Positions 32,992 to 58,716 are shown, counted from the first letter of the stretch. The stretch: DNA of 64,000 bases from Agelas oroides (GCA_949130485.1 OX422202.1:6948221-7012220), one strand, 5' to 3'. Made by a program: numbers and translations. Notes: generated by a model from the letters alone, not told the origin.

Positions 32992-34760
32992 ATGGCATCT
33001 CCACTGCTAATAGTCCCAGCCCGGCCCTCTCTTGCAACCGTCGCGAGAAGCACCCCCCCTTCAAGCCCCACTGTCGTGCGAAAGCAGATGACGCTCCCAA
33101 ATTTTGCAGCAGCCCCTATGCTGACCATGTCTCCTCCGCCACCTTCCAGCCCTAAGACAAGCAAAATGCCCGGCAGCAAGTCGCCGCGCAGAAGAGCGCT
33201 TGGTCCGGGTTGCTCGCTGTTGGATTGGATTCGCCTTAGCCGCAGCGGAAAAGATCTAGCGGGCACTGGTGGCGAGAAGAGGGTCGTTACTGAAGCGGAG
33301 CTTGCGAAACACAACACTCTCGATGACGCTTGGACAGCCATCCGCGGTATGCTGCAGTGTTTGCAAGCGTACAGTTTGTTTTTTTTACCGCACGTCATCA
33401 ACGCGGAGAATTTTGCAGTACCCTGCACTTGGAGGCGTGATACTGCAAAGTGATCCGCGCTGGCGCGGGTTTGGCTTGCTAAACTATACAAAAGCTAGTT
33501 GCAGAAAAGCTCAACACCCACACACCCAGCGCTGATTTTCCACCAAAACAGAATTGCGCCAGAGATAGTAGAGTGACGGTTGCGCTCAGGTTGCAGGTGA
33601 AGTTACCATGTTTTTTTTTTGTTGTGTATGCAGGCAAGGTCTACAACATCACCCCCTACATGAAGTTCCACCCAGGAGGAAAAGAAGACCTGATGAAAGG
33701 CGCGGGAAAAGATTGCACTATTCTCTTTGACGAGGTGAGATAGTAATGCGTAAAAGATGCGCCTCCTGTATGCGCATGCGCACAAATGAAGACTCAATGT
33801 TGATGTTTTGCAATGCACAAAAGGACAACTTTTTTATAAATCAGAGTTCAGTAATTAGTACAGTTCTGCTCCTTGTTGTGGAGCTAAGACCTTGAACCAG
33901 TGAACCTATCTTCTCAAGTAGAGCAGGATATTCTTGTATGGTTGTATCCTAAGTTAGGTCATCAGACTGTGAACCTTACTGAGTGTGTGTTCTGGTTGCA
34001 GGCTCACAAAGGGGTCAATGTGGAGTCCATGCTTGCCAAGTGTCTGGTGGGCACCCTGGCTCCCCCTTCCCCCGCCACTCAGAGGAAAAACAGTCAATCT
34101 ATCGCTAAAAGTAAGCCAGAAATTGATTGTGAATCTGTGGTGCAGACTTTTGAGTTTTTATTTGAGTTCGGCTTCACCTTCTCCCCTCTCCTTTCCCCAG
34201 GACACTTCTCACTAGGGTCACGTGCAGCGACCCTCGGAACGCTCACCGTCCCCGCTACAGAGAGAGGTTACACACATAGACAAGGTATGCACACTCTCTG
34301 CTTGCCATTGTTGTGGTCAAGTACCCAATGTTCAGGACTTTAATTGCACTACACATGGACTCATTAACGCAGACCATTAATGGAGAAGCTTCCTGTGTTT
34401 CTAATGAGGAGCCAGTTTACATAGCTCAATGCTTAGATTGTGTAACCAACTATATTTGGTTGTCAACACCTTTTTAGATTAATTTTTAATTGAATATTAG
34501 TGTATTTACACTGGTAATTGTGAATCAAAGGGCAATTTTTCCCCTGTCTGGCCTCTATTGTAGAAATGATCTCAGGTATGTAGGGCATTGATGTTTGTCC
34601 TGGGTCAAGAAAAGGTCTTTGTTCTTTGCTGGGAAACCAAGTGATTAGCGTAGACCACAGTCGAAAATTGTCTCTCTTGTTAACAATGTACACACACACA
34701 CACACACACACGTACACCACACACACATGCGCACCACACACACACACACACACATGCACA

Positions 34761-34799
<39 letters not shown>

Positions 34800-37700
34800 C
34801 GCACACAGCACAGGGACGAAACATTTCAATTTTGATAACATCAGAGACGAGCTACAGGCGGCTAGTGCCTGCGAAGGTGAGACACATTTCCTCTAATTTT
34901 CAGTGTGGAAAGAAATTTGCAAACCTTTATTATTAATGTATCTACTCAAGTAGAAATTGCTTTTGGAATTTACCCCATCATTGAATTTCTCCTCTTTCTC
35001 CAGAGGAAGACGGGCAGCGTCAGCAGTCTCCGGAGAGCCCCATTAAGCCCCTCCTTCAGGAACCCCCAGCAACAACACCAGTAGCTGAGGAAAAGACGGA
35101 GGAGGCAGACGGTGATTCCTCCACGATCCTGACCCTTCCCGCAGTACCATCTAGAAGGAACTCAGATGCCAGCCGACCCAATCCACGGTGAGTAAAAACA
35201 CTAGTATAAGATTTTCTTGCAGATAACGTGTTTGTGCTTTGATGCATTAACAATAGCGTACTACAGTAGTGAATTTTGTAGTATTGTGTCCATATTAGGA
35301 GAGAGTGCTAAACATTGCTGTAGTGTGTCCATATTAGGAGAGAGTGCTAAGCATTGCTGTAGTGTGTAGTGTGTACAAATTGGCTAACGTACTATGCAAG
35401 TTTGTGATAACATGAGTTCAGTGTGGGCCATGTAAGTGCATATCATGGTGCGTTGCTAGCTGGAACTAAAGTTCACACGGAAACACAATAAAAACATTAT
35501 CATATGCAGTGCTAAATCTCGAGCATTAATCACAGTGTTTGGAAATGTCCTTATTTGGAAGGTAGTTTGATTCACACATCTCTGATGTGAATACTTGCAC
35601 TGAAAAACATTATATATGCATAATTGAATATGCTGCACTATTGACTATTAGCTCTGAAATAGATTATATAATTGTGAGGACTATACGTTTAATAATGATA
35701 TAATGCAATTGTCCCGCCTGCTGCAGGTTTGACTGGGTCCAAAGTGAACGAACAGTAGTCCTCCATATCCAGACACAGATGACGGTATGTTTAGTCTTCT
35801 TCTAGAGTAGCACTTGAGTGTGTGTGTGTGTGTGTGTGTGTCTTCAATTCCTCTCTGCATGGCCCTTACCCATTGTCGTGGGAAGCCTGCCACAATTCCC
35901 TTCCAATTCACTTCACAATAGCCCATCTTCCTGTGGTCAAGGACCATGTACCTCTTGGGACAATCAGTTCTTTCAAAACATCATAATGTGGTTTCCATTC
36001 ATTTGAATAATATGTATTTTGTTTTTTAGACTGTAAAGCCGTCAGACGTGGTTCTGGACGTGCAAGGACGGTGTTTCGATGGAACCGTCTACCTCAACGA
36101 CTGGGTCTACAACCTCAATATTGGTACGTAGGAGGCATGTAGTTGATTAAATTTTAAAACCTCTGCTTATCTTAGGCCAGTACTAGACTAACATCTGACC
36201 GGTCATGCTATTTGGCAGTGGCATTGGGTTGTTTTCATATCAGCGTCTCTAGGACAATACTTGCATCACAGGGGCCACTATCAGTGGTTGAGAGAGTAAT
36301 TGTGATTTCATAGATACTTGTGGCCAATGATCCAAACCTCAACTTGTTCTTATTTAGCCCTCTTCCTCTTCCTTTGATCCAAACCTCAACTTGTTCTTAT
36401 TTAGCCCTCTTCCTCTTCCTTTGAGGAAGTAATTCAGAAACTTTTAGAACCCCTTGACTTCTTCTTTTTCCCACTTCCTCCTCTCCTTCCCTCTTCTCCT
36501 CTCCCCTCCTCGCTCCTCTCTCCCCCCCCCCCCCCCCCCTCTCCTTCCCCCCCCCCCCCTCCTCTCTCCTCACTTCTGCAGCCTTGGCTCACCCTGTCAC
36601 ATCATCTCAAGGTGAGACATTTAAGGAAGCTAACTATCTCTTGTCTCCTATAATTAGACATTTCTTCAATATTTTTGTAATGTTGCTAATTTAGAAATTT
36701 GTCCTCTTCCTTGCAGTTGCTGTGAGTGGGTCACGAGTGGACATCACATTTCACAAAGAGACGCCACATGAGGAGTGGGAGACTCTTGGCAGCTTCCTCC
36801 CTAACCACGGGATGCTCATCACCAAGAACGCAAGAGGTGTGTGTTGTGTATGGAGGGAGGGAGGGAGGGAGGGACGGAGGGAGAAGGCAGGCTAGCTCTG
36901 GTGGTGCTGATATAATGATCTGTGGTGGGAAGTGTACTGTAATGCTCCTTTGTTTGTGCAGACTCACGGCTCCCATTGAAACCTGCCAATTTAGTGTGGT
37001 CACTGCCAAACATATTACTGTGGCCACAGCTCGTCCTAGTTTGTAGTGCAATGTGTACAAACACGGTTCCATGGTGATAGACCATTGTGGTTGACGTCTT
37101 TTAGCTTCAGGACAGCTGTGACAGCTGCCTTGACCAGCTCCCAGACGATACATGCACATTACCCCAGCTGCCATATAACCAGTGGATTTCTCTCTGTCTC
37201 CACAGAACCCAGGTTCCGTGAGGGTACGATTGAGTCAATCCAATCAGTGAGCCATGACTCGAAACTGTTCACAGTCAGATTGCCGGAGGCATCCTTCATG
37301 CTTATCCCGACTGGGCACCACGTCTCCATCAAAGCCAACATCAGAGGTATGTGAATTACCTTGGCTAAGAATTCATGTACATTTGATTACAGTGTCTCAA
37401 ATCAATTATCATTTTACTGCCAACCGTTCCCTCTCCCCTCTCTCGTCTGTCTCTTCCCTCCCTCCCCCTCCCTCTTCTCAGGTGAAGAAGTAGAACGTAG
37501 CTATACACCGGTTGTTCCCCTCAGTCAAAAACAAGCGCCCAGCGATGGAAGAACGATCAAGTTCATGATCAAGCTGTACTGCGACGGGCAAATGTCCCAG
37601 TACCTGTCACAACTCAAAGTTGGTAAGTGTAGCACCGTCTGTTGGCAGCTGTTACGCACGATTTGTGTACCTACATTTTGACTGGATTGGAATGCAGCTT

Positions 37701-40146
37701 AGGGGGACAGATAGTAAATATATTGTTTTATGTTAGAAACTAATGGTGCTATATGGGCAGCTGTGGAATTTGAATGCCGTGAAACCTCATGTTGTTGCTG
37801 CTGCTGTTGTGTGACTGTACTGTCTGAGAACGCTACTAGAACAAGTCACACCCACCAACTCCTGAAGTTGGAATGTTCCAGAAACCTTGGTCTAAGTGTG
37901 TTTTTGAGGGCTCTTTGGCTGGTAGTGAAGCTGACTTAACTAGAGTTGGGGGTTTATGAAATCACCACAGTTTAACTGTCTTCTCAGCTTGTGATGTAGC
38001 TGGCCTCTCTTTAATGAAGACCGCTATCTTTGGTATACATCGCCATAGCAACAGGTTATTGGAGGTAGTCATTGCCTTGTGAATGAGCTTTTACGTGACA
38101 TGACTTAGTATAGAAATAAATAATTTAATATATTCATAGAGTGTGCATACTGGTGTGAGGTGGGGGGGGGACAAGCCTAATGGTCTGATTGGCAGTCCTT
38201 GACCATGGGATGTGGAGTGTAGTGCGAGTAGATTCCAGTGATGGTAGGCAGGTCTGATATCACGCCTGGTGACAGAATTCCATGCCCCACCTGAAGTGCC
38301 ACTACAAATTAGTTCTAATTAACAGTAATAAAAAAAATGTATTTGTGCATTTCATGTGAATTAATCATCGGTATTTACCCCTCCCTTCCTCTCTCCCCCC
38401 CTCCTCCCTTCCTCTCTCCCCCCCTCCCTTCCTCTCCCCCCCCTCCCTTCCTCTCCCCCCCCTCCTCCCCCATCTCCTCTCTCCCTCCCTCCTCCCCCAT
38501 CTCCTCTCAGCTGATCACATCCAAATCGGCGACCCAGAAGGCACCTTCAACAGCTCACGACTCAGTTCCACACGCCATGTGCTCCTCATTGCAGCCGGCA
38601 CAGGTAGGACACTGGGTCATTTAATTAAGTAGTAAATATAAATATTCAATTAATGACAGTCATTATTTCTGCCAGATGTTTGCTTTGTGTTGACTACAAT
38701 AAGCAAACAGCCATGAATTGCATTAGGAACTAGGAGCTATGTTCATTCTTGCCCTGAAATGGGTACAGTCCAATCTTTTCCTTGTGAAACCAGTCTTTTC
38801 CTTCCTTGTGAACTGGTGAGGTGCTCTCCCTTAAAGCAATAGAGGAATGCATTCCAGAGTAGTGATGCATGTGCTACACTCTGCACTCTTCAGCAACCAG
38901 CTACCCAGTTCAGTGTATTCAGTGTTTTTAGCAGATCGACCACTTCCTGTCCAGTAGAACTTTCAGTTTACAAACACTTTCAGGAGTAAACATCATAATC
39001 TCATCTTATCCTCTCTCCCCCTCCCTCCCTTTCTCCCTCCCTTTCTCTCTCCAGGATTTACACCAATGGCCAAGGTGATTCGTGACCTCCTCTCATGTGA
39101 ACTAGACGATCAAGAACCAAGGTACAGGACACAACCTAACTCTTAATGATCTGATCTCATCCCTGAAATAAATACAACGTCAGCCATTAACCCTCCTCCT
39201 CCTCCTCCCTTCAGGAGTACAACACTTCTTTTCGCCAACAAGAGAGAACAAGACATTCTATGGAAAGAAGAACTGCAAAAGTTGAACAAAACAGCAAAAG
39301 GGTAAGTCCAGCTGAGCACGAGCCATTGAGTGCATGAGCCCCATACACACGGTGTAGCAAGCAAGTCAGAGAGAGAGAGGACGGCCATTTCACTTTTTAT
39401 TTACACACTCAATTATCACAAAGCACAACTTGCTCGCTCACTTACCTCAAGCACTGTGAGTAAACTAACAAGCCACCAGCATCCTAACTGAAGCTGTAGC
39501 CACCACTCTGCTCACAGGCTGTGGTAGATGATATCACCATGTGTGGAAACCTTGTCTGAATGGAGAAACCATAGCTAGCTAGAGAAGCATAGAAACTGCT
39601 TGTGGCCAATTAGCACACAAAAACTGGGAAAGGCCCTGGCCATTCACATAAATTTATTCTGCGAAAAGAAAAGAAAAGAAAACTGTTCACGTAATATGGC
39701 TGATGGGACATTCCTGTTAAAAATTAAAATCCCCTCTTCCCCCATCTTTCCTCCTCCTCTTCTTCCCCCTCTCTCCCTTTCCTTCAGGTTTGAAGTTGTT
39801 CACATACTTTCACAAGGAGGTAACTCCTGGAATGGTCTAAAGGGAAGGGTCGATGCAACCACGCTAAAAACTCACCTCCCCTGCGCCCCTTGTCACTCGG
39901 AGCGAGACAAGACGCTCGTCTGCATCTGTGGGCCAAACCAGTTCACAGCTGGAATTAGCAAGTAGGTTACATTACCATATATGGTAGCAGCTAGAGTACT
40001 ACTTACATGGCATTTGTGATATTGTATTCTAATTGAACAAACCTCCCAAATGTCAAGTTACATTCCCTCCTCCTCCCCCCCTCCCCTCCCTCAGTTTGTT
40101 GATGGATTTGGAGTACCCCGACGACTGTATACACTGTTTCACATAA
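32992..40146 (+). CDS. CYB5R4: Cytochrome b5 reductase 4 (NAD(P)H cytochrome b5 oxidoreductase)
   Basis: Seventeen exons join in frame to 650 residues: 32992-33346, 33634-33734, 34002-34110, 34201-34284, 34814-34876 (probable), 35004-35187, 35727-35784, 36030-36123, 36582-36611, 36717-36836, 37206-37346, 37482-37622, 38511-38603, 39055-39121, 39215-39301, 39788-39961 and 40095-40146. Order: Pro/Ser-rich N-terminus; LDWIRLSRSGKDL, diagnostic of this family; cytochrome b5 domain with heme ligands in FHPGG (His ~131) and AHKGVN (His ~154); an acidic linker longer than in human; CS domain (~299-400, FDWVQSE to GMLITK); FAD-binding RSYTPV (~452); NAD-binding AAGTGFTPM (~525); CICGP; and end YPDDCIHCFT, aligning with the human C-terminus. 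It transfers electrons from NAD(P)H through FAD to heme, at the ER in vertebrates. Shares a promoter region with POLR2F and converges on CEP162. Confidence 0.95.
34689..34798. repeat. CA microsatellite upstream of probable CYB5R4 exon 5
   Basis: CA repeats with ACC/ATGC interruptions end 15 bp before the acceptor of the 34814-34876 exon. Confidence 0.9.
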
Positions 40147-41147
40147 CACCACACAACAAACTGCTTTTAAACCATTGTTTGTGTCAACATTTGTTGTTTG
40201 TTTTTATCGTGCAATCAATTGCCTCATCTTCTGCAAGCCGACATTCACCACCATGCACCTCACCACATACCAACCGCAATATATCCAGTACTGAACACAG
40301 TACAAATCCTCCCACTTGTTTTCTTGTTATTGTATATCACCTCATCCAAAGAGAATTTATCAGTCCATGTTGAGAAGAAGTCCCTACCTCATCTTGTCTA
40401 CCTTTTTCAGTGCTCATGTGCATGCATGGAGACAAGATCGATAGATAGATAGATAGATAGATAAATTTAGATAGATAAATTTTAATTTTTAACAGGAATG
40501 TCCCATCAGCCATGGGCTGGTCGATCACAACGATTCCTACACCCTAATGTTCCACTACCAGTCTCATGTTTACACTACCAGGTTATTTCTTACAAAAACT
40601 CTCACACTGCTATACACACTGTGTGAGGTACACAGTTTCACGTATCGTTGATGGTAGTATATAAACATTCTCAGTAAGATAGAATGCTCCATTTTGAAAC
40701 AGTTTGTGAGAGTTTCATGAGCATGCAATGGTGCACAGTAAAGTTGAGAATGATAATCTCTCTTGTAGATAAAACTGGAGCTTCACCGCTCATACATAAG
40801 CTGAAAGCCCAATATACTTTGTCCAGAGCTTATGAGCTGCAAAGCTTTGTCCACGGATCCTCGCAAGTTTTTTTATCCAGTGACTACCAGTCAAGAGGCA
40901 TTGACAAACTGAATTAGTAGTTTGTCATAAGTCCACAGGCAGCCACTTTGCAAACCTCCCAATTGAGAGGCAACTTGCAAAGCAAACGATACTATGTTAG
41001 TGTGGGAGCAATCACCCACAACTGATAGCCACAGAGAGGTTGCGTACATGTTCTGATAAGAATATGTCACTATATACACAAATGTAGTGTATACACAAAC
41101 ACTGAGAGACGCTGCACACCACAAAGTGTGTTGTTAGCTTAGTGAGG
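40147..41147. other. Convergent 3' region between CYB5R4 and CEP162
   Basis: About 1 kb between two stop codons, presumably both 3' UTRs. It holds a short GATA tract (~40438-40465) and no further gene that I can see. Confidence 0.6.
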
Positions 41148-51884
<10,737 letters not shown>

Positions 51885-51891
51885 CTGAAGT

Positions 51892-51928
<37 letters not shown>

Positions 51929-51989
51929 GTGGAGGGGGAGGGGGGAGGCTACTGATTAACAATGGCAGTAGACACCATAACATGGGAGT

Positions 51990-53057
51990 TGCACACACTA
52001 GAGAGCACTGACACACGAGTGTAAGATAACAAGAGCACCACACTAGAGAGCACTGACACACGAGTGTAAGACAACAAGAGTACCACGCTAGAGAGCACTG
52101 ACACACGAGTGTAAGATAACAAGAGCACCACACTAGAGAGCACTGACACACGAGTGTAAGATAACAAGAGCACCACACTAGAGAGCACTGACACACGAGT
52201 GTAAGATAACAAGAGCACCACACTAGAGAGCACTGACACACGAGTGTAAGATAACAAGAGCACCACACTAGAGAGCACTGACACACGAGTGTAAGATAAC
52301 AAGAGCACCACACTAGAGAGCACTGACACACGAGTGTAAGATAACAAGAGCACCACACTAGAGAGCACTGACACACGAGTGTAAGATAACAAGAGCACCA
52401 CACTAGAGAGCACTGACACACGAGTGTAAGATAACAAGAGCACCACACTAGAGAGCACTGACACACGAGTGTAAGATAACAAGAGCACCACACTAGAGAG
52501 CACTGACACACGAGTGTAAGATAACAAGAGCACCACACCAGAGAGCACTGACACACGAGTGTAAGATAACAAGAGCACCACACCAGAGAGCACTGACACA
52601 CGAGTGTAAGATAACAAGAGCACCACACTAGAGAGCACTGACACACGAGTGTAAGATAACAAGAGCACCACACTAGAGAGCACTGACACACGAGTGTAAG
52701 ATAACAAGAGCACCACACTAGAGAGCACTGACACACGAGTGTAAGATAACAAGAGCACCACACTAGAGAGCACTGACACGCGAGTGTAAGATAACAAGAG
52801 CACCACACTAGAGAGCACTGACACACGAGTGTAAGATAACAAGAGCACCACACTAGAGAGCACTGACACACGAGTGTAAGATAACAAGAGCACCACACTA
52901 GAGAGCACTGACACACGAGTGTAAGATAACAAGAGCACCACACTAGAGAGCACTGACACACGAGTGTAAGATAACAAGAGCACCACACCAGAGAGCACTG
53001 ACACACGAGTGTAAGATAACAAGAGCACCACACTAGAGAGCACTGACACACGAGTGT
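51990..53057. repeat. 45-bp minisatellite, ~24 highly homogeneous copies
   Basis: Units of 45 bp (GAGCACTGACACACGAGTGT + AAGATAACAAGAGCACCACA + CTAGA) with very few substitutions. The period is a multiple of three, so a minus-strand frame runs through the array into the CEP162 exon at 51884, but the exon has its own acceptor. A run of short 'GCTAGCCACTGTG' repeats lies at 51445-51700. Confidence 0.95.
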
Positions 53058-53586
53058 AGACTCTGCCCCACTCCCATCACATACATAGTGTTTGGGAGGG
53101 GCACCTGAAATGAACCCTCCACACTTTCTCTCCCACAAACATGAGCTGAAGAAGGAAAGGCTTTCTGCCACAGTGTCTCACAGCCAACATACACTGCATC
53201 CTACGTAGAATGGTTTTGATACAGGTAGAGAGGTGGGACATGGGTCGTATGCAGTGGTGAGAGAGCTTGAGTATCATGGTCTGAAATGTGTTGGCAAGAA
53301 CATCCATAGCAGTTTGTTTGAACCAGCCACACCCCATGAAAAGGCAGCCATGTTGGAGTGATTTGCACGTGAATGTGAACTCCTGGACTGCACTACCAAC
53401 CAAGCACTGATTGGCTACATCATACTGTCCCAACGATTCGAGTTGAAATCATAACATGGGAGATGCTTAATGACACATGGTTTTGCTTACATTCCATTGT
53501 TCAACAACCAACCCCCCAAACTACAAAGTGTTTACAGTGAAAGCTAACAAGACTGTGTGTGCAGGTCTAGTCTGTGTGTGTGAGCC
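53058..53586. other. Spacer between CEP162 exons and membrane-protein cluster
   Basis: No exon of CEP162 or other supported gene found. An open minus-strand frame (53077-53433) has no recognisable feature and no matching splice context. Confidence 0.5.
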
Positions 53587-55353
<1,767 letters not shown>

Positions 55354-55488
55354 CACTCATAGTGTGTGCACACAATACCACAGCACACAGAACATCAGTA
55401 GTACATGTGTGTACGTTAGTAGCTCAGAATAGTTGAAGTTGAAAGTTGTTTTACATAAACTTTGTCAAGTAAATAACAGTAGTGTAAG

Positions 55489-56682
55489 TGACAACAACAG
55501 GCCTCCCCTCTCCTCTCTAACAGTAGTGTAAGTGACAATAACAGGCCTCCCCTCTCCTCTCTAACAGTAGTGTAAGTGACAACAACAGGCCTCCCCTCTC
55601 CTCTCTAACAGTAGTGTAAGTGACAACAACAACAGGCCTCCCCTCTCCTCTCTAACAGTAGTGTAAGTGACAACAACAGGCCTCCCCTCTCCTCTCTAAC
55701 AGTAGTGTAAGTGACAATAACAGGCCTCCCCTCTCCTCTCTAACAGTAGTGTAAGTGACAACAACAGGCCTCCCCTCTCCTCTCTAACAGTAGTGTAAGT
55801 GACAACAACAACAGGCCTCCCCTCTCCTCTCTAACAGTAGTGTAAGTGACAACAACAGGCCTCCCCTCTCCTCTCTAACAGTAGTGTAAGTGACAACAAC
55901 AACAGGCCTCCCCTCTCCTCTCTAACAGTAGTGTAAGTGACAACAACAGGCCTCCCCTCTCCTCTCTAACAGTAGTGTAAGTGACAACAACAGGCCTCCC
56001 CTCTCCTCTCTAACAGTAGTGTAAGTGACAAAAACAGGCCTCCCCTCTCCTCTCTAACAGTAGTGTAAGTGACAACAACAGGCCTCCCCTCTCCTCTCTA
56101 ACAGTAGTGTAAGTGACAACAACAGGCCTCCCCTCTCCTCTCTAACAGTAGTGTAAGTGACAACAACAACAGGCCTCCCCTCTCCTCTCTAACAGTAGTG
56201 TAAGTGACAACAACAGGCCTCCCCTCTCCTCTCTAACAGTAGTGTAAGTGACAACAACAGGCCTCCCCTCTCCTCTCTAACAGTAGTGTAAGTGACAACA
56301 ACAGGCCTCCCCTCTCCTCTCTAACAGTAGTGTAAGTGACAACAACAGGCCTCCCCTCTCCTCTCTAACAGTAGTGTAAGTGACAACAACAGGCCTCCCC
56401 TCTCCTCTCTAACAGTAGTGTAAGTGACAACAACAACAGGCCTCCCCTCTCCTCTCTAACAGTAGTGTAAGTGACAACAACAGGCCTCCCCTCTCCTCTC
56501 TAACAGTAGTGTAAGTGACAACAACAGGCCTCCCCTCTCCTCTCTAACAGTAGTGTAAGTGACAACAACAGGCCTCCCCTCTCCTCTCTAACAGTAGTGT
56601 AAGTGACAATAACAGGCCTCCCCTCTCCTCTCTAACAGTAGTGTAAGTGACAACAACAGGCCTCCCCTCTCCTCTCTAACTT
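55489..56682. repeat. 44-bp minisatellite, ~27 copies, with splice-site-like units
   Basis: Units read ACAGTAGTGTAAGTGACAAC + AACAGGCCTCCCCTCTCCTC + TCTA, with CAACAA insertions in some copies. Each unit contains a pyrimidine tract ending AACAG and, 4-5 bases later, GTAAGTGA. The array lies between membrane-protein copies 1 and 2. Bases 55354-55488 and 56683-57041 hold nothing else that I can support. Confidence 0.95.
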
Positions 56683-57041
56683 GGCATTTCAAGTGATCCT
56701 AAAGACTCTGACAAGGTATACTACCCAGTACACAAGTTCCATGTGTACGCTTGTTCAGGCTCACCCCCACCAACATTTCAGCCAACACCAATGCAATCAA
56801 CCAATCATCATGTGATCACAACTCACAAGGTTGTCAATGGCCATTCTGTGGAAACTCCCCAGTTAGTGTTTTCACGTGTCCAATGTTCAACTATCAACCT
56901 TGTGTTACCAAAACTCACTGATGGTTAACAGTGACTTTCCAACAGTGTTTTAACATGCTTACAGTGTTTACACAAACATCATATTCAAACTGAAAGCTAA
57001 TGTGTGCAGAAAGTGGCTCTAGTCTGTACTGAGAGGCTGCC

Positions 57042-58716
57042 ATGTGCTGCTCAGACCTAGTGTGCAGGATCGTGGCCATTGTGGTGAGTGTAACAGTCAG
57101 TTAAATTAGTGCTGCTCAGACCTAGTGTGCAGGATCGTGGCCATTGTGGTGAGTGTAACAGTGAATAAACAGCACTTTGCCTCAAAACATTATATACACT
57201 ATAGTGCTTATTTCTACTGAACAGTCATGGGAGGAAGGAGACTGAGGAGAGGAGGAGGGAGAGAGGGGGAAGAAAGGAGGGAGAGGGGAGAGAGAGGAGA
57301 AAGAGAGGAAAAAAGAGAGAGGGGTGGAGAGGGGGGTGAGAGGGAAAAAGAGAGAGGGGTGGAGAGGGGAAGAAGAGAGGGAAAAAGAGAGAGAGGAGAT
57401 GAGATGGTAGGGGAGGAAAGGGGTACATCAGAATGAAGAGGTAAGAAGTTGGATAGAGAAAGAAGAGAGAAGGGAATATCCTGCCTGGGTATACATTGGC
57501 TGGCCTCATGAACCAAGGTTAGATTCTGCACTGCAAGCTAAACCACACACCCCACATTTGTCTGCAGGTGCGGTTGAAGCTCCTGCTGTTGTCTGCAGGC
57601 GGGTGGATTGCATCAGTTGTGGGCCTCATCCTCATGTATAGCCAATTGTACAGCTGGTAAGAATGCACACAATAATTATATGTGGGGATGGTGTGGACAC
57701 GTAATATATGCAATACCCAAAAGCCATATACATGTAACTTGACCAGAAATCTGCTAAAAGCTTACTTACAAGCACCTTCATCCTCTTTGAGTGCTTTTAT
57801 GATCAGCAAGACTTGCCTCACGGAAGACAGAAGTGTGCGGTAGCGAAAGTGCCAGTTTTGTTACAAACCCCCATCCCAACATCTTCACTCCATTGTGAAA
57901 AGATGTAGGGATGGATGAGGCTTTGCATATTTAATTATTATTTCTTTCTTTATATATACATATAAATATGTGTACACTCCTCCTCCTCATTCTCCTAGGT
58001 CACAGTCAGAAGAGAGTCCATTTTATAAATTCATTCTGTACCTCACCACCCCACTCTGGATGTTTGTCATATCGGCCTTTTTCCTCTACTTGTTTCTGGT
58101 GGTCCACACGTTCATGTCTCAGTGCTTCATATCTCGGTGGAGGAACAATGCAGGGAACAGTGCACTGGTTATTGTATCCTCACAGCAATGAAAGGGGCTA
58201 ACCTCAATTAGAGCCCACCACACTTAACCTAGTTTATCGAGCCATCCTCTTGTACCCGGGCTCATGATGTGACAATGTAGGGTAGCCACACATTCTCTAC
58301 ATGTCCTTCACTAACTACACCCTCAGGTAAATTTCTTCAAAGTGTTGTATTTACATGGAGCAGGTGGGACAGTGATCTTTGCGGCTGTTCTGATCGCTAT
58401 GAAAAAGTTGAATTCAGACTTTGAGTCTGTTGAGTTGAGTGCTTACTGTGTGTTAGGAGGGTGCACCTTCTCCGTCTTGTTCTATGTGAGTGTGCATGTA
58501 CACATGTTTCAGAGGCTTCGAGGAGGGGTGAGCATATGTGTCCCCCCTTCCACACACACACACACACAGTGGATCTCAGAAATACTGTGGCCGCTGTTCC
58601 AACTGAGACGCTCACAAGAGAACATGCAAGAGAACACCATGGAGCTCAAGGAACCCTTCATAATTCCTCACTCTCTTGACACAATCTCATACTCCCCTGA
58701 CACTTGTGCACAGTGA
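57042..58716 (+). CDS. Four-helix membrane protein, tandem copy 2 (complete)
   Basis: Five exons, 57042-57083, 57568-57656, 57999-58173, 58327-58485 and 58570-58716, join in frame to 203 residues. Helix 1 is LKLLLLSAGGWIASVVGLIL, helix 2 TTPLWMFVISAFFLYLFLVV, helix 3 LHGAGGTVIFAAVLIA, and helix 4 AYCVLGGCTFSVLFY. Between helices 2 and 3 is the conserved MSQCFISRWRNNAGNSAL. The tail has QLRRSQEN and KEPFI. The acceptor of the last exon is formed by a CA repeat. Exon boundaries are the same as in copies 1 and 3. Function unknown; the size and four helices recall MARVEL-type or small tetraspan proteins, but no signature supports a name. Confidence 0.75.
57111..57160 (+). repeat. Partial duplicate of copy 2 exon 1 inside its intron
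   Basis: A 65-bp tandem duplication repeats most of exon 1 (from GCTGCTCAGACC) and its GTGAGT donor, but without the ATG. Using the second donor (57149) would add an in-frame stop. Confidence 0.85.

Noticed and set aside
33602-33640. tRNA or small RNA gene near a T-run at 33610
   Set aside because: The T-run is the polypyrimidine tract of a CYB5R4 acceptor. I found no cloverleaf here, and no convincing tRNA or rRNA anywhere in the window by eye.
53077-53433. 118-residue minus-strand frame next to CEP162
   Set aside because: No coiled-coil pattern, no family resemblance and no splice sites that join it in phase to the 51884 exon.
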